Origin: Dyella_B sp036746095
GTDB lineage: Bacteria > Pseudomonadota > Gammaproteobacteria > Xanthomonadales > Rhodanobacteraceae
Length of the DNA: 64,000 bases
Direction of reading: 5' to 3'
NCBI RefSeq assembly: GCF_036746095.1
Contig: NZ_DAIOEU010000002.1
Location: 1-64,000 of the forward strand
A model generated the notes under the pieces. The model did no database searches and was not told the origin of the DNA. It was given only the letters and a program-made list of their open reading frames with translations. A program made the position numbers and the translations under genes. Shown in pieces: positions 34,169-45,551 of this stretch. Each line of letters starts with the position of its first letter. Positions within the stretch are counted from its first letter, which is position 1.

Positions 34169-35596
34169 CTACCAAGTTCCACCCAACGCCTTGATCAACC
34201 CCACATCCGCCGCAAACCTGCGCCGCGACAACTCCACCAGCGCACGCGTCTGCGTCAGGTTCACGCTCTGCGTCGTCACCACTTCAAGATAATCGGTGGC
34301 GCCATCCTGATAACGAACCATCGCCAGATCAGCCGCTTTTGACGACGCATCCACCGCTCGCTGCTGCGCCATCGATTCATCGGCCAGCACATGCAGTGAT
34401 GCCAGGTTGTCTTCCACTTGCTGGAAGGCGCTCAACACGGCCTGGCGATAATCCGCTGCCGCTGCATCGCGCGTTGCTTCGGCCGCGGACAGTTGTGCAT
34501 GGCGGCGGCCGCCATCGAACAAGGTTCCGACCAGTGCCGGACCGATCGCCCAGAAGCGGCTTGGCAGTGTAGCCAATTGCGCCAAATGCGAGCTTTCAAA
34601 GCCGCCGGTCGCCGAGATCAGCAGATCGGGAAAGAACGCGGAGGTCGCTTCGCCGACATCGTCATTGGCGGCGGCCACCCGGCGCTCCGCCGCTGCAATA
34701 TCGGGACGGCGTTGCAACAAGGTGGACGGCAAACCGGCAGGAATCGTCGGCAACGGCAACGCTCTATGGACTGGCGGCAAACTGAAATCCGCCGGCGGCA
34801 CACCCATCAGCACGGCCATGGCATGCTCGCGTTGCGCACGCGCCTCGCCCAGATCGATCCACTGCGCCTTGGCCGCTTGCAGCTGCGTTTGGGCCTGTTC
34901 CAGTTCCGATTCCGATGCAATGCCGCCATCGAATTGCGTCTGCACCAGATCCTTCGCCTTGGCGTAATTGTCGACCAGTTGCTTCACCAGCGCCGCTTCC
35001 ACGTCGATCTGACGCAAGTCCACGTAGTCGAGCGCAAGTTCCGCATGCATGCTCAAGCGCATCGATGCGAGATCCGCGTCGCTGGCCTGCGCACGCGCGT
35101 TGGCAGCATCCACGGCATGGCCAATGCGATCGAACAGATCAGGCTCCCAGGATGCGCTTACGCCCGCAGCGTAATCCTGCACGGTGCGCCCGGCCAACGA
35201 GTGACCGAGCACATCCTTGGACGTGTGATTGCTATTGGCATCGGCACCTGCGGTCACTTGCGGAAAGTACGACGAGCGCGCCACGCCGATCATCGCGCGT
35301 GCCTGTTGCAGATTGGCCAGGCTTTTCTGGATGTTCTGGTTGCCCACGTCGACCCGCGCTTCCAGTTCGTCCAGCGTGGCGTCGTTGAATACCTTCCACC
35401 ATTCGCCGCGATCCGCGACGTCGCCCGGTTGCGCAGCCACCCAACCTTGCGGCGGCGTGCTTTCCTTGTAATGCATGGGCACCGTCACCGACGGACGCAC
35501 ATAGGCTGGACCGGGCGTGCAGCCCGACATGGCCGCGATGCCCATCACCGCTGCCAACAGATAAGCAAATTTCATCACGTGCTTGCGTGCGACCAT
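34169..35596 (-). CDS. RND efflux outer-membrane lipoprotein (NodT/OprM type)
   Basis: A TolC-class channel of 475 aa. The lipobox MSGC lies near residue 26 of the product begun at MVARKHVMKF. Two OEP halves follow, each with coiled helices such as NIQKSLANLQQARAMIGVAR and RDAAAADYRQAVLSAFQQVE. I prefer ATG 35596 because GAGGAG lies eight bases upstream; an ATG at 35614 would overlap the adaptor gene. Last gene of the tripartite pump operon. Confidence 0.92.
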   Translation of the reverse strand: MVARKHVMKFAYLLAAVMGIAAMSGCTPGPAYVRPSVTVPMHYKESTPPQGWVAAQPGDVADRGEWWKVFNDATLDELEARVDVGNQNIQKSLANLQQARAMIGVARSSYFPQVTAGADANSNHTSKDVLGHSLAGRTVQDYAAGVSASWEPDLFDRIGHAVDAANARAQASDADLASMRLSMHAELALDYVDLRQIDVEAALVKQLVDNYAKAKDLVQTQFDGGIASESELEQAQTQLQAAKAQWIDLGEARAQREHAMAVLMGVPPADFSLPPVHRALPLPTIPAGLPSTLLQRRPDIAAAERRVAAANDDVGEATSAFFPDLLISATGGFESSHLAQLATLPSRFWAIGPALVGTLFDGGRRHAQLSAAEATRDAAAADYRQAVLSAFQQVEDNLASLHVLADESMAQQRAVDASSKAADLAMVRYQDGATDYLEVVTTQSVNLTQTRALVELSRRRFAADVGLIKALGGTW

Positions 35597-35610
35597 GACC
35601 GCGCTCCTCA

Positions 35611-36753
35611 TCACGCCGAGGTGGCGGGATGCTGGTTGATGCGAACCGCCTGCCCCGCACTGATCGCATCGCTGGGGTTGACCACGACTTGCTCATTACC
35701 AGCAAGGCCGCTGCGAATTTCCACGCGCGTGCCGAAATCACGCCCCAGTGTGACCGTGCGCAGGCTTACCACACCATGCGTATCGACCACCGCCACCTGC
35801 ACGCCATGCGGGCGGAATAGCAAAGCGTTGGCAGGTAACGAAAGACCAGGGTTCGCATTGGCAAGCGTCAGGCTGACCTGGGCAAATGCACCGGGCAACA
35901 ACGTGCCATCCGGATTGTCCATGTCCACTTCCACACGCAAGCTGCGGCTGCGCGGATCGATGGCGCCCGACGTGCGCGTCACCGTGCCGGCGAACGTGCG
36001 GCCGGGATACTGCGACAAACTCAACTGCGCCTTCGTGCCGGCGGCAACGTATGGCGCATCGTCCTGCGGCACGTTGACGAACACACGCAGCCGATCGGTT
36101 TGCGACAACTCGAATAACGGAGCGGGCGCGCCGCTGTTGCCGGCATCGATCAACGCACCGACATCCACATTGCGCACGGTGATCACGCCATCGAACGGCG
36201 CATACACCTTCTCGTAGGATTGCAATTGCTCCAGCCGTTTCACATTGGCGAGCGCGGCCGCCAGCGTGGCCTGCTTCGCTTTCATGATGCTGATGTTTTC
36301 CTCGGCGGATTGCCGGGATACCGCATTCTTCTTGAGCAAGTCCGCCCAGCGATCCGCCGTGACCTTGGCAATTTGATAATTGGCCGACGCCATGGCTGCA
36401 TCCGAGCGCGCCTGGTCCAGTTGCGCATCCACTTCAGGCGCTTCGATCTCGGCCAGCAACTGTCCGCTGTGCGCGTGCGTGCCGATGTCGGCGTACCAGG
36501 CTTTCACATAGCCACTGGTACGCGCGTAGATCGCGGCGCGCTGATAGGCCTGGATATCGCCGGGCAGCATCAGCTCCTGCTGCGTGGCTGCGCGCATGGG
36601 CGTGATCACGGCAACGGTCGGTTTGCTCAAGGCGGCCGTCTGCTGCGCCACCTGGTCGCGTGCGACCAGGCGCGGCAGGCCGCCGGCGGCGAGCGCCGCG
36701 CAGACAGCCGCTGCAACCAGCGTGATGATCAGTCGGGATTTCGAGCGATTCAT
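35611..36753 (-). CDS. RND efflux periplasmic adaptor (membrane fusion protein)
   Basis: A 380-aa adaptor. N-terminal anchor (LIITLVAAAVCAALAAG), lipoyl half-motifs around GDIQAYQRAAIYARTSGYV and YEKVYAPFDGVITVRNVDVG, a short alpha-hairpin between them, and a beta-barrel with PGRTFAGTVTRTSGAID. Start ATG 36753 (MNRSKSR); a longer frame to 36879 lies inside the permease gene. The gene is 14 bp downstream of the permease and precedes the outer-membrane component. Confidence 0.93.
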   Translation of the reverse strand: MNRSKSRLIITLVAAAVCAALAAGGLPRLVARDQVAQQTAALSKPTVAVITPMRAATQQELMLPGDIQAYQRAAIYARTSGYVKAWYADIGTHAHSGQLLAEIEAPEVDAQLDQARSDAAMASANYQIAKVTADRWADLLKKNAVSRQSAEENISIMKAKQATLAAALANVKRLEQLQSYEKVYAPFDGVITVRNVDVGALIDAGNSGAPAPLFELSQTDRLRVFVNVPQDDAPYVAAGTKAQLSLSQYPGRTFAGTVTRTSGAIDPRSRSLRVEVDMDNPDGTLLPGAFAQVSLTLANANPGLSLPANALLFRPHGVQVAVVDTHGVVSLRTVTLGRDFGTRVEIRSGLAGNEQVVVNPSDAISAGQAVRINQHPATSA

Positions 36754-36766
36754 GAGTCGGCTCCGG

Positions 36767-39700
36767 TCAGACCGAGGGATAAGGCAAGGAGGAGGATTCG
36801 TCTTCCGAGGTACCCGCGTGTGCACGCAGCCACTGATGCACGGCGGCGAACAACGTCGGCACGAACACCAGCGTGGCAACGGTGCCGAACATCAGGCCGC
36901 CGATCACGGCACGGCCCAGCGGCGCGTTCTGCTCGCCGCCATCGCCCAGGCCCAGCGCCATGGGCAGCATGCCGATCAGCATCGCCAATGCGGTCATCAG
37001 TACGGGGCGGAAACGCGTGCCCCCGGCATCGAACGCCGCTTCGATCGGCGTTGCGCCAGCCGCCAGGCGTTCGCGCGCGAAACTCACCACCAGGATACTA
37101 TTGGCAGTGGCGATGCCCACGCACATGATCGCGCCTGTCAAGGCCGGCACGCTGATCGTGGTGTGCGTCACGTACAACATCCACGTGATGCCCGCCAACG
37201 CACCCGGCAGGCCGCTGATGATCACCAGCGGGTCCACCCACGATTGGAAATTCACCACCATCAGCGCGTACACCAGCAGCACCGCAAACAGCAGCCCGAA
37301 CAGCAAGCCTTGGAACGAGGACTGCATGGTCTGCACCACGCCACGCACGACAATGCTGGAACCGGCCGGCAATTGCGTTTCGGCCTGTTTCACCAGCTTC
37401 TGCACGTCGGTCGACACGGCACCCAGGTCGCGCCCCTGCACGCCGGCAAAGACGTCGATCACCGGCTGCACGTTGTAGTGCGACACCACCGCATCCTGCG
37501 AAGTACGCGACACGCTGCTGAGCGAACCGAGGATCGGCGGCACACCCTGAGGGTTGTTACCGGTGGTGACGCTCAGCGGAATATTGCCCAGTGCCTGCAA
37601 CGAATCGATGGTGTATTGCGGCGACTCGGTCAGCAGTGGATAGCTCACGCCGTTCTTGGGATTCAACCAGAAATTCGGCGAGGTCTGCGAGCTGCCCGAG
37701 AGCGCAATCAACAGGTCCTGTGCAATCGTGCGCTGCTGGAAGCCGGCTTCCAGTGCCTCGACGCGATCGACGTTCACATTGATCGACGGCGCATCATTCG
37801 GCTGCTGGATGCGCGGATCGACCAGCCCGGGCACGTTGCGCAAGGAGCGCAGCAGGTTTTCCGCCACCTGGCGATTACCTTCGGCATCCTTGCCGACGAC
37901 CTGCACGTCGATCGGCGATGGCAGGCCGAAATCCAATGTCTGGCTGATGATATCCGCCGGCAGGAACGAGAACGTGATGCCGGGAAATGCCTGGTTGAGG
38001 CGGTCGCGCAACAGCGTTTCGTATTGCGCGGTAGGTTTGTGATCGGCCTTCAGGCTGACCAGGATGTCCGCGTCGGACGAACCCACCGGCAGCGAGGAGT
38101 CGTACGTCATGTTGATGCCGCTGACCGGCAAGCCGATGTTGTCGATCACCGTGTCCAGCTCGGAGGCCGGAATCATCGTACGGATGCGCTGCTCCACCTG
38201 ATCCACCAGGCGCGCGGTCTGTTCGATGCGCGTGCCGGTCTGCGCACGCAGGTGCAGGCGGATTTCGCCGGTGTCGGAGGAGGGAAAGAAATCGCGGCCG
38301 AGCACCGGCAGCAACAGCAGCGATGCGCCGCAGGCAACCGCGAAGATCACCGCAACACGCTTCGGATGCGCGATAGCCATCTGCAGCGCGTGCTTGTATT
38401 GGCCATGCAAGGCATCAAAGCCGTGCTCGAAACGTTGCTGGAAACGGCGCAGCGCCCGGAACCGCCCTGCTCCTTCCTGGCCAGCGCGCTTCTCGTGCTT
38501 GAGCATGTACATCGCCAGCGTGGGAATCAGCGTGCGCGAAAACACGTACGACGCCAGCATCGCGAACACCACCGCTTCGGCCAACGGCACGAACAGATAG
38601 CGCGCCACGCCCGACAGCAGGAACATCGGCAGGAACACGATGCAGATGGAAAGCGTCGACACCAGCGTCGGCAAGGCAATCTGTGCGGAGGCGTCGATAA
38701 TCGCCTGCATCAGCGCTTTGCCCGAGTCGCGATGATGGCTGATCGCTTCGATCGCCACCGTGGCGTCGTCAACCAGAATACCGACCGCCAACGCCAGGCC
38801 GCCCAGCGTCATGATGTTGATCGTCTGCCCCAGCGCCGACAGCACGATCAGCGAGGTGATCACGGCCAGCGGGATGGTGATGGCGATGATCAGTGTGGAA
38901 CGCCAGCTGCCGAGGAACAGCAGGATCATGATCGCGGTAAGCCCCGCGGCGATCACGCCCTCGCGCACCACGCCGGCCACGGCGGAGCTGACGAAAATCG
39001 ATTGATCGGATACCGGCTTGATTTGCAGCGCCTTCGGCAAACCGGCGGCGATTTTCGGCAGCAAGTTCTTGACGTTCTGGATGATGTCCAGCGTCGAGGC
39101 GTCACCGCTCTTTTCCACCTGCAGCAGGGCCGAGCGCGTGCCGTTCACGCGCACGATATTGGTTTGCGGCGCATAGCCGTCGCGCACGTTCGCCACGTCG
39201 CGCAGGTAGATCACGCCGCCTTGCGTCGCCTTGACCGGCATGTCGTTCAACTCGGCCACCGTGGCCGGGCTGCCGTTCATGTTGACGTTGTATTCCCGCG
39301 TACCGATTTTGGCCGTGCCGCCGGGCAGGATCAGGTTTTGCGCATTGACCGCGTTGACCACATCCAGCGGCGACAGGCCACGTGCCTGCATCGCCTGCGC
39401 ATTGAGATCTACCACCACCTGCCGCACCTTGCCGCCGAACGGCAGCGGCACCGCCGCACCCTGCACCGTGGCCAGCTGCGTGCGGATGAAGTTGTTGCCC
39501 AGGTCGTACAGCTGCTGCTCGGACAGTGTTTTGCTGGATAGCGCCAGCTGCAGGATCGGTACTGTGGACGCGTTATAGGAGATCACCAGCGGCGGCAACG
39601 TGCCCGGCGGCAGCACGCGAATGATCGATTGCGCGCTGGATACCGCCTCGGCGATCGCACGGTTAATATCCGCACCCTGGTGGAAATACACTTTGACCAC

Positions 39701-39970
39701 CGCCGTGCCGTTGACGGTCTGCGATTCCACGTGCTCGATGTTGTCCACGTCGGAGGTGAGCGCGCGCTCGAACGGCGTCGTGATGCGGTTGGCCATGTCA
39801 TCGGCGGAAAAGCCGTTGTAGGTCCAGACGATGCTCAGCACCGGGATATTGATGTTCGGGAAAATATCCGTGGGCGTGCGCAGGATCATCAGCGGGCCGA
39901 TGATGAAGAGCAGCAACGCCAGCACGACGAAGGTGTACGGCCGGCGCAGCGCCAGGTGAACGATCCACAT
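36767..39970 (-). CDS. RND multidrug efflux permease (HAE-1/MdtBC-like)
   Basis: Proton-driven inner-membrane pump, 1067 aa. Starts MWIVHLALRRPYTFVVLALL (TM1). The proton-relay motif GILVDDATVAIEAISHHRDS lies in TM4, with two large periplasmic loops and 12 membrane segments in the usual 1+5+1+5 layout. The GxLVDDA form with paired Asp is that of drug-exporting HAE-1 pumps rather than the metal-exporting CzcA type. First gene of the pump operon; divergent from a two-component system with palindromic sites between them. Confidence 0.95.
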   Translation of the reverse strand: MWIVHLALRRPYTFVVLALLLFIIGPLMILRTPTDIFPNINIPVLSIVWTYNGFSADDMANRITTPFERALTSDVDNIEHVESQTVNGTAVVKVYFHQGADINRAIAEAVSSAQSIIRVLPPGTLPPLVISYNASTVPILQLALSSKTLSEQQLYDLGNNFIRTQLATVQGAAVPLPFGGKVRQVVVDLNAQAMQARGLSPLDVVNAVNAQNLILPGGTAKIGTREYNVNMNGSPATVAELNDMPVKATQGGVIYLRDVANVRDGYAPQTNIVRVNGTRSALLQVEKSGDASTLDIIQNVKNLLPKIAAGLPKALQIKPVSDQSIFVSSAVAGVVREGVIAAGLTAIMILLFLGSWRSTLIIAITIPLAVITSLIVLSALGQTINIMTLGGLALAVGILVDDATVAIEAISHHRDSGKALMQAIIDASAQIALPTLVSTLSICIVFLPMFLLSGVARYLFVPLAEAVVFAMLASYVFSRTLIPTLAMYMLKHEKRAGQEGAGRFRALRRFQQRFEHGFDALHGQYKHALQMAIAHPKRVAVIFAVACGASLLLLPVLGRDFFPSSDTGEIRLHLRAQTGTRIEQTARLVDQVEQRIRTMIPASELDTVIDNIGLPVSGINMTYDSSLPVGSSDADILVSLKADHKPTAQYETLLRDRLNQAFPGITFSFLPADIISQTLDFGLPSPIDVQVVGKDAEGNRQVAENLLRSLRNVPGLVDPRIQQPNDAPSINVNVDRVEALEAGFQQRTIAQDLLIALSGSSQTSPNFWLNPKNGVSYPLLTESPQYTIDSLQALGNIPLSVTTGNNPQGVPPILGSLSSVSRTSQDAVVSHYNVQPVIDVFAGVQGRDLGAVSTDVQKLVKQAETQLPAGSSIVVRGVVQTMQSSFQGLLFGLLFAVLLVYALMVVNFQSWVDPLVIISGLPGALAGITWMLYVTHTTISVPALTGAIMCVGIATANSILVVSFARERLAAGATPIEAAFDAGGTRFRPVLMTALAMLIGMLPMALGLGDGGEQNAPLGRAVIGGLMFGTVATLVFVPTLFAAVHQWLRAHAGTSEDESSSLPYPSV

Positions 39971-40058
39971 ATCGAGCCCCTTGCCGGGCCAACCGGCCTT
40001 TGAACGGAAGATGGTTCAGAGGCTAGGCGTCGGGTGCTTGCCGGGTACTGACAAGGAC

Positions 40059-40076
40059 CTGACGATTTTGTAATCG
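40059..40076. promoter_or_regulatory. CusR/CopR-like box 1
   Basis: CTGACGATTTTGTAATCG. The core TGACGA-TT-TTGTAA is an imperfect dyad near the CusR consensus TGACAA-N2-TTGTCA. A TGACAA half site precedes it at 40050. It lies nearer the permease gene. Confidence 0.55.
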
Positions 40077-40127
40077 GGGGCGATGCGGCCTTCGCCCCCC
40101 ATGGAAATTACGCGGGCATTTGCGCAA

Positions 40128-40145
40128 CTGACAATTTTGTAATCG
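40128..40145. promoter_or_regulatory. CusR/CopR-like box 2
   Basis: CTGACAATTTTGTAATCG, differing from box 1 at one base, 69 bp away. It lies about 55 bp before the response-regulator start. Two copies suggest one per divergent promoter. Confidence 0.6.
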
Positions 40146-40198
40146 CAGGCGGCCAGGCATACGACTATGATCTGCTTACCCCAAGGGCGAGAACCCCC

Positions 40199-40879
40199 AT
40201 GCGCCTGCTCGTAGTCGAAGACGAAAAGAAGGCCGGCGAGTACCTGAAGAAGGGTCTCGAGGAATCCGGCTTCACTGTCGACATCGCCACCAATGGCATC
40301 GATGGCCTGCATAACGCGCTGGAAGAAGACTATGGATTGATCGTGCTCGACATCATGCTGCCGGGCATGGACGGCTGGGAGGTACTGAAGCGCCTGCGCG
40401 CCAAGCGCGACACGCCCGTGCTGTTCCTCACCGCGATGGACGAACTGGAAGAGCGCGTTCGCGGCCTGGAACTGGGCGCCGACGATTACCTGGTCAAGCC
40501 ATTCGCCTTCGTCGAACTGCTGGCGCGCATCCGCACCCTGCTCCGCCGCGGCCCGCCCCGCGACGTGGAACACGTGCACATCGGCGACCTGGAAATCGAT
40601 GCCATCCGCCGGCGCGTGCGGCGCGGTGGCCAGCGTATCGAACTTACGCCGCGCGAATTCTCGTTGCTGCAATTGCTGGCGCGCCGCCGCGGCGAAGTAC
40701 TGAGCCGCACGCAAATCGCTTCCTACGTGTGGGACATGAATTTCGACAGCGACACCAACGTGGTGGAAGTGGCCATCCGCCGGCTGCGCACGAAGATCGA
40801 CGAAGGCTTCGACATAAAGCTGATCCACACCGTGCGCGGCATGGGCTACGTGCTCGATCTCGAACACGAGGGTGAGTAA
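40199..40879 (+). CDS. OmpR-family response regulator (CusR/CopR-like)
   Basis: A 226-aa regulator. Receiver domain with acidic pocket VEDE and phospho-acceptor Asp51 in LIVLDIMLPGMDGWEVL, and Lys in DYLVKPFAF. The winged-helix output domain holds RIELTPREFSLLQLLARRRG and the recognition segment NVVEVAIRRLRTKID. Overall similarity is to the heavy-metal response group. It overlaps the kinase gene by one base and probably regulates the divergent RND operon. Confidence 0.93.
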   Translation: MRLLVVEDEKKAGEYLKKGLEESGFTVDIATNGIDGLHNALEEDYGLIVLDIMLPGMDGWEVLKRLRAKRDTPVLFLTAMDELEERVRGLELGADDYLVKPFAFVELLARIRTLLRRGPPRDVEHVHIGDLEIDAIRRRVRRGGQRIELTPREFSLLQLLARRRGEVLSRTQIASYVWDMNFDSDTNVVEVAIRRLRTKIDEGFDIKLIHTVRGMGYVLDLEHEGE

Positions 40880-42279
40880 TGCGCCTGTCACTCACCGCGC
40901 GGCTCACCATCACGTTCGTGGTGATCACCGTGGCCTGTTTCAGCGTGGTGGGCCTGCTGTTGTTCAAAGTGGTTTCGCGGCGCGTCTATATCCATGACCA
41001 GACCAACATCATGCTGGATGCGCGGCACCTGCGCAGGCTGGCCGAAGAGTTGCAATCGGCCGATGATCTTGCCGCGCACAAGGACCGGTTGATCGCCTTG
41101 GTGCTGGGCGACAATGCCAACGGCCTGCGCGTTGTCGATCGTGGCGGCCGCATGCTGATCGATCACATTCCCTTGCGCTACGAGCTGCCTGCCCAGCCGG
41201 TCGTCCCGGAAAACCAGCGCATCGTGCCGGAAAGCATCCAATCGTGGAAAGACCATGACGGCAACGAGATACGCGGCGTCGCGACGGCCGCCACGCTGAA
41301 AAATGGCGATTCGGTGACCATTGCCGTGGCGCGTTCGCTGGCAGACCGCACCGCCTTGCTGGACAAGTATCGCGACGACGTATGGCTTTCCTTGCTGGCG
41401 GGCTTGCTGGTTGCGGTCCTGCTGAGCTATCTGCTGGTGCGCCGTGCGCTGCGTCCGCTCAGGGCGATGGCGGAAAGCGCTTCGGCCATCACCGCGCAGC
41501 GCCTGAGCACGCGCATGCCGCTGGAGGACGCGCCGACCGAATTGCTCGCGTTGGCCGCGTCGTTGAACGACATGCTCGCACGCTTGGAACAAGGTTTTGC
41601 GCGCGTATGGCAATTCACGGTGGACTTGGCACACGACTTGCGCACGCCCATCGGCAATCTGCGCGGCGCCAACGAAGTCGCCTTGAACCGGCGCCGCTCC
41701 CTGGACGAATACGAGGCGCTGCTCGGTTCCAATATCGAAGAATGCGACCGCGTCAGCCGCACCATCGAAAGCGTGCTGTTCCTGGCGCGTGCGGAAAGCC
41801 CGCAATTTGCGATGCAACGCCTGGAACTGGATACGGAACTGGAACTGCTGCGCATTGCCGACTACTTCGAAGGACTTTCGGCCGAGGCGGGTGTGACGAT
41901 CGAGGTGGATGCCTCGGCGTGCGTGCATGCTGATCGTGATTTGTTTCGCCGCGCCGTCAGCAACCTCCTTTCCAACGCGCTGCGCTATACGCCCGCCGGG
42001 GATGCCATTCACCTGCGTGCCATGCATACCGAGCAAGGTGTGGACGTCAGCGTGGAGAACCCTGGCAAGGGGATTGAACCGGAGCACCTGGACAAGCTGT
42101 TTGACCGCTTCTATCGCGTGGACCGCTCACGCAGTGATTCGGCGACGTCTACCGGCTTGGGGCTGTCGATCGTGAAAAGCATCATGGAATTGCATGGCGG
42201 GTCGGTGTCGGTGTGGAGTCATGCAAACGTCACGTGTTTTACGCTGCATTTTCCACCGCCGCAAGGTAGATCCCCATGA
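40879..42279 (+). CDS. sensor histidine kinase (CusS-like)
   Basis: A 466-aa kinase. TM1 (about residues 8-31), a periplasmic sensor of about 140 residues, TM2 (LLAGLLVAVLLSYLLV), HAMP linker, H-box DLAHDLRTPIGNLRG with phospho-His252, N-box NLLSNALRYTP, then G-boxes in the C-terminal ATPase domain including STGLGLSIVKSIMELHGGS. The layout matches heavy-metal sensor kinases. It works with the upstream response regulator. The sensor domain has no obvious metal-ligand cluster, so the inducer may be a drug or envelope stress. Confidence 0.93.
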   Translation: MRLSLTARLTITFVVITVACFSVVGLLLFKVVSRRVYIHDQTNIMLDARHLRRLAEELQSADDLAAHKDRLIALVLGDNANGLRVVDRGGRMLIDHIPLRYELPAQPVVPENQRIVPESIQSWKDHDGNEIRGVATAATLKNGDSVTIAVARSLADRTALLDKYRDDVWLSLLAGLLVAVLLSYLLVRRALRPLRAMAESASAITAQRLSTRMPLEDAPTELLALAASLNDMLARLEQGFARVWQFTVDLAHDLRTPIGNLRGANEVALNRRRSLDEYEALLGSNIEECDRVSRTIESVLFLARAESPQFAMQRLELDTELELLRIADYFEGLSAEAGVTIEVDASACVHADRDLFRRAVSNLLSNALRYTPAGDAIHLRAMHTEQGVDVSVENPGKGIEPEHLDKLFDRFYRVDRSRSDSATSTGLGLSIVKSIMELHGGSVSVWSHANVTCFTLHFPPPQGRSP

Positions 42280-42307
42280 ACATTCACGTTCCTCAGTTCC
42301 TCATGGC

Positions 42308-42385
42308 CGTCATTCCCGCGAGAGCGGGAATCCATCTTGCCTGTTGCATGAGAGCAAATGGATTCCCGCTTTCGCGGGAATGACG
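42308..42385. repeat. REPIN-like inverted pair, family CGTCATTCCCGCGAAAGCGGG
   Basis: 78 bp, one mismatch (GCGAGAGCGGG) in the left palindrome, exact in the right. Lies just after the kinase stop codon. Confidence 0.8.
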
Positions 42386-42493
42386 ACCATTAGGGTAATC
42401 GCATGACATGGTTTGCAACGTCATGTATCACAATGCTGGGGTTCGCACCTCACCCTACGCAAAGACCCGCTCCGACCACCCGAGACACCCACC

Positions 42494-44818
<2,325 letters not shown>

Positions 44819-44875
44819 CGAAATCCCGACAACGCGTACTGCGCGAATCGCTTGCTCCATCGAGCGGGAATCAAC

Positions 44876-44943
44876 ACGTAGGTTGGGTTAACGAAGCGTA
44901 ACGAATTGACGCAAAGATATTGGGTTACGCTGCGCCATCCCAG
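44876..44943. repeat. GTAGGTTGGGTTA-type intergenic repeat
   Basis: ACGTAGGTTGGGTTAACGAA ... ATTGGGTTACGCTGCGCCA: the GTAGGTTGGGTTA-CGAAGCGTAACCCAA repeat widespread in proteobacterial genomes, here imperfect. Only this copy was seen in the window. Confidence 0.6.
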
Positions 44944-45089
44944 TTGCGCACTTGGTCCGATGCAAACCAACACAGCCGCGTCGGCTACGAATCAGCCGCC
45001 AACATCACGCACCAAGCCATACGTCATTGACGCATACGCCGTTGACGCACTAAGCGTGCTTCCACGCTAAAGAGGATGTATCCGATCCG

Positions 45090-45278
45090 ATGGTGATCGT
45101 CGAGACGCATATATTCATTGCGCTCGTCAAAGAACATATGACGGACGACGAATACTCCGAATTCTTGGATTATTTGGTGGAAAACCCTAAAGCAGGGAAA
45201 GTCATTCAAGGAGCAGGTGGCCTTCGGAAGATCCGATGGATGGGACGAGGCAAGGGAAAGCGTGGCGGCAGTCGGTGA
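45090..45278 (+). pseudogene. HigB/RelE-like toxin, truncated
   Basis: MVIVETHIFIALVKEHMTDD and LENPKAGKVIQGAGGLRKIRW-type sequence (written here in part) correspond to the first 60 residues of a HigB-like RelE-superfamily toxin. The frame stops right after GKGKRGGSR, where intact proteins continue for about 45 residues with the catalytic C-terminal strands (VIYYW...). A deletion appears to have joined it to the antitoxin gene. Unlikely to be active as an mRNA endonuclease. Confidence 0.75.
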
Positions 45279-45521
45279 AATCACGCGAGGTGAACGATCA
45301 CCCGCGCGTGAATTCAACATGGGCCCCGATGACATTAAGGCGTTGCGCGCCAAGATTGGGTTGTCTCAACCCAAGTTTGCAATGTTGATGCAAGTCGAGG
45401 TGAGTACGCTCCGGAATTGGGAGCAAGGTCGCCGCGCTCCGACGGGGCCTGCCAAGGCACTTTTACAGTAAAAGCGATCAAGAACGACCCGGAGCATGTT
45501 TTAGCTGCTCTCGCAGGTTGA
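45217..45521 (+). pseudogene. HigA-like antitoxin, 5' deleted and 3' frameshifted
   Basis: VGEITRGERSPAREFNMGPD, then IKALRAKIGLSQPKFAMLMQ and VSTLRNWEQGRRAPTGPAKA: a clear HigA/XRE helix-turn-helix antitoxin. The usual N-terminus is absent because of the fusion with the toxin gene. The frame ends at TAA 45469-45471, but the expected tail AIKNDPEHVLAALAG is present in another frame to 45521, so one base was lost or two gained near 45465. The DNA-binding helix is intact and might still act as a small DNA-binding protein. Confidence 0.75.
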
Positions 45522-45551
45522 ATCACTCCAATCTGCTGGAATCATCGCAAC

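Noticed and set aside
36584..39541. A 985-codon plus-strand frame opposite the RND permease
   Set aside because: Antisense shadow of the permease, dominated by His/Arg/Gln.
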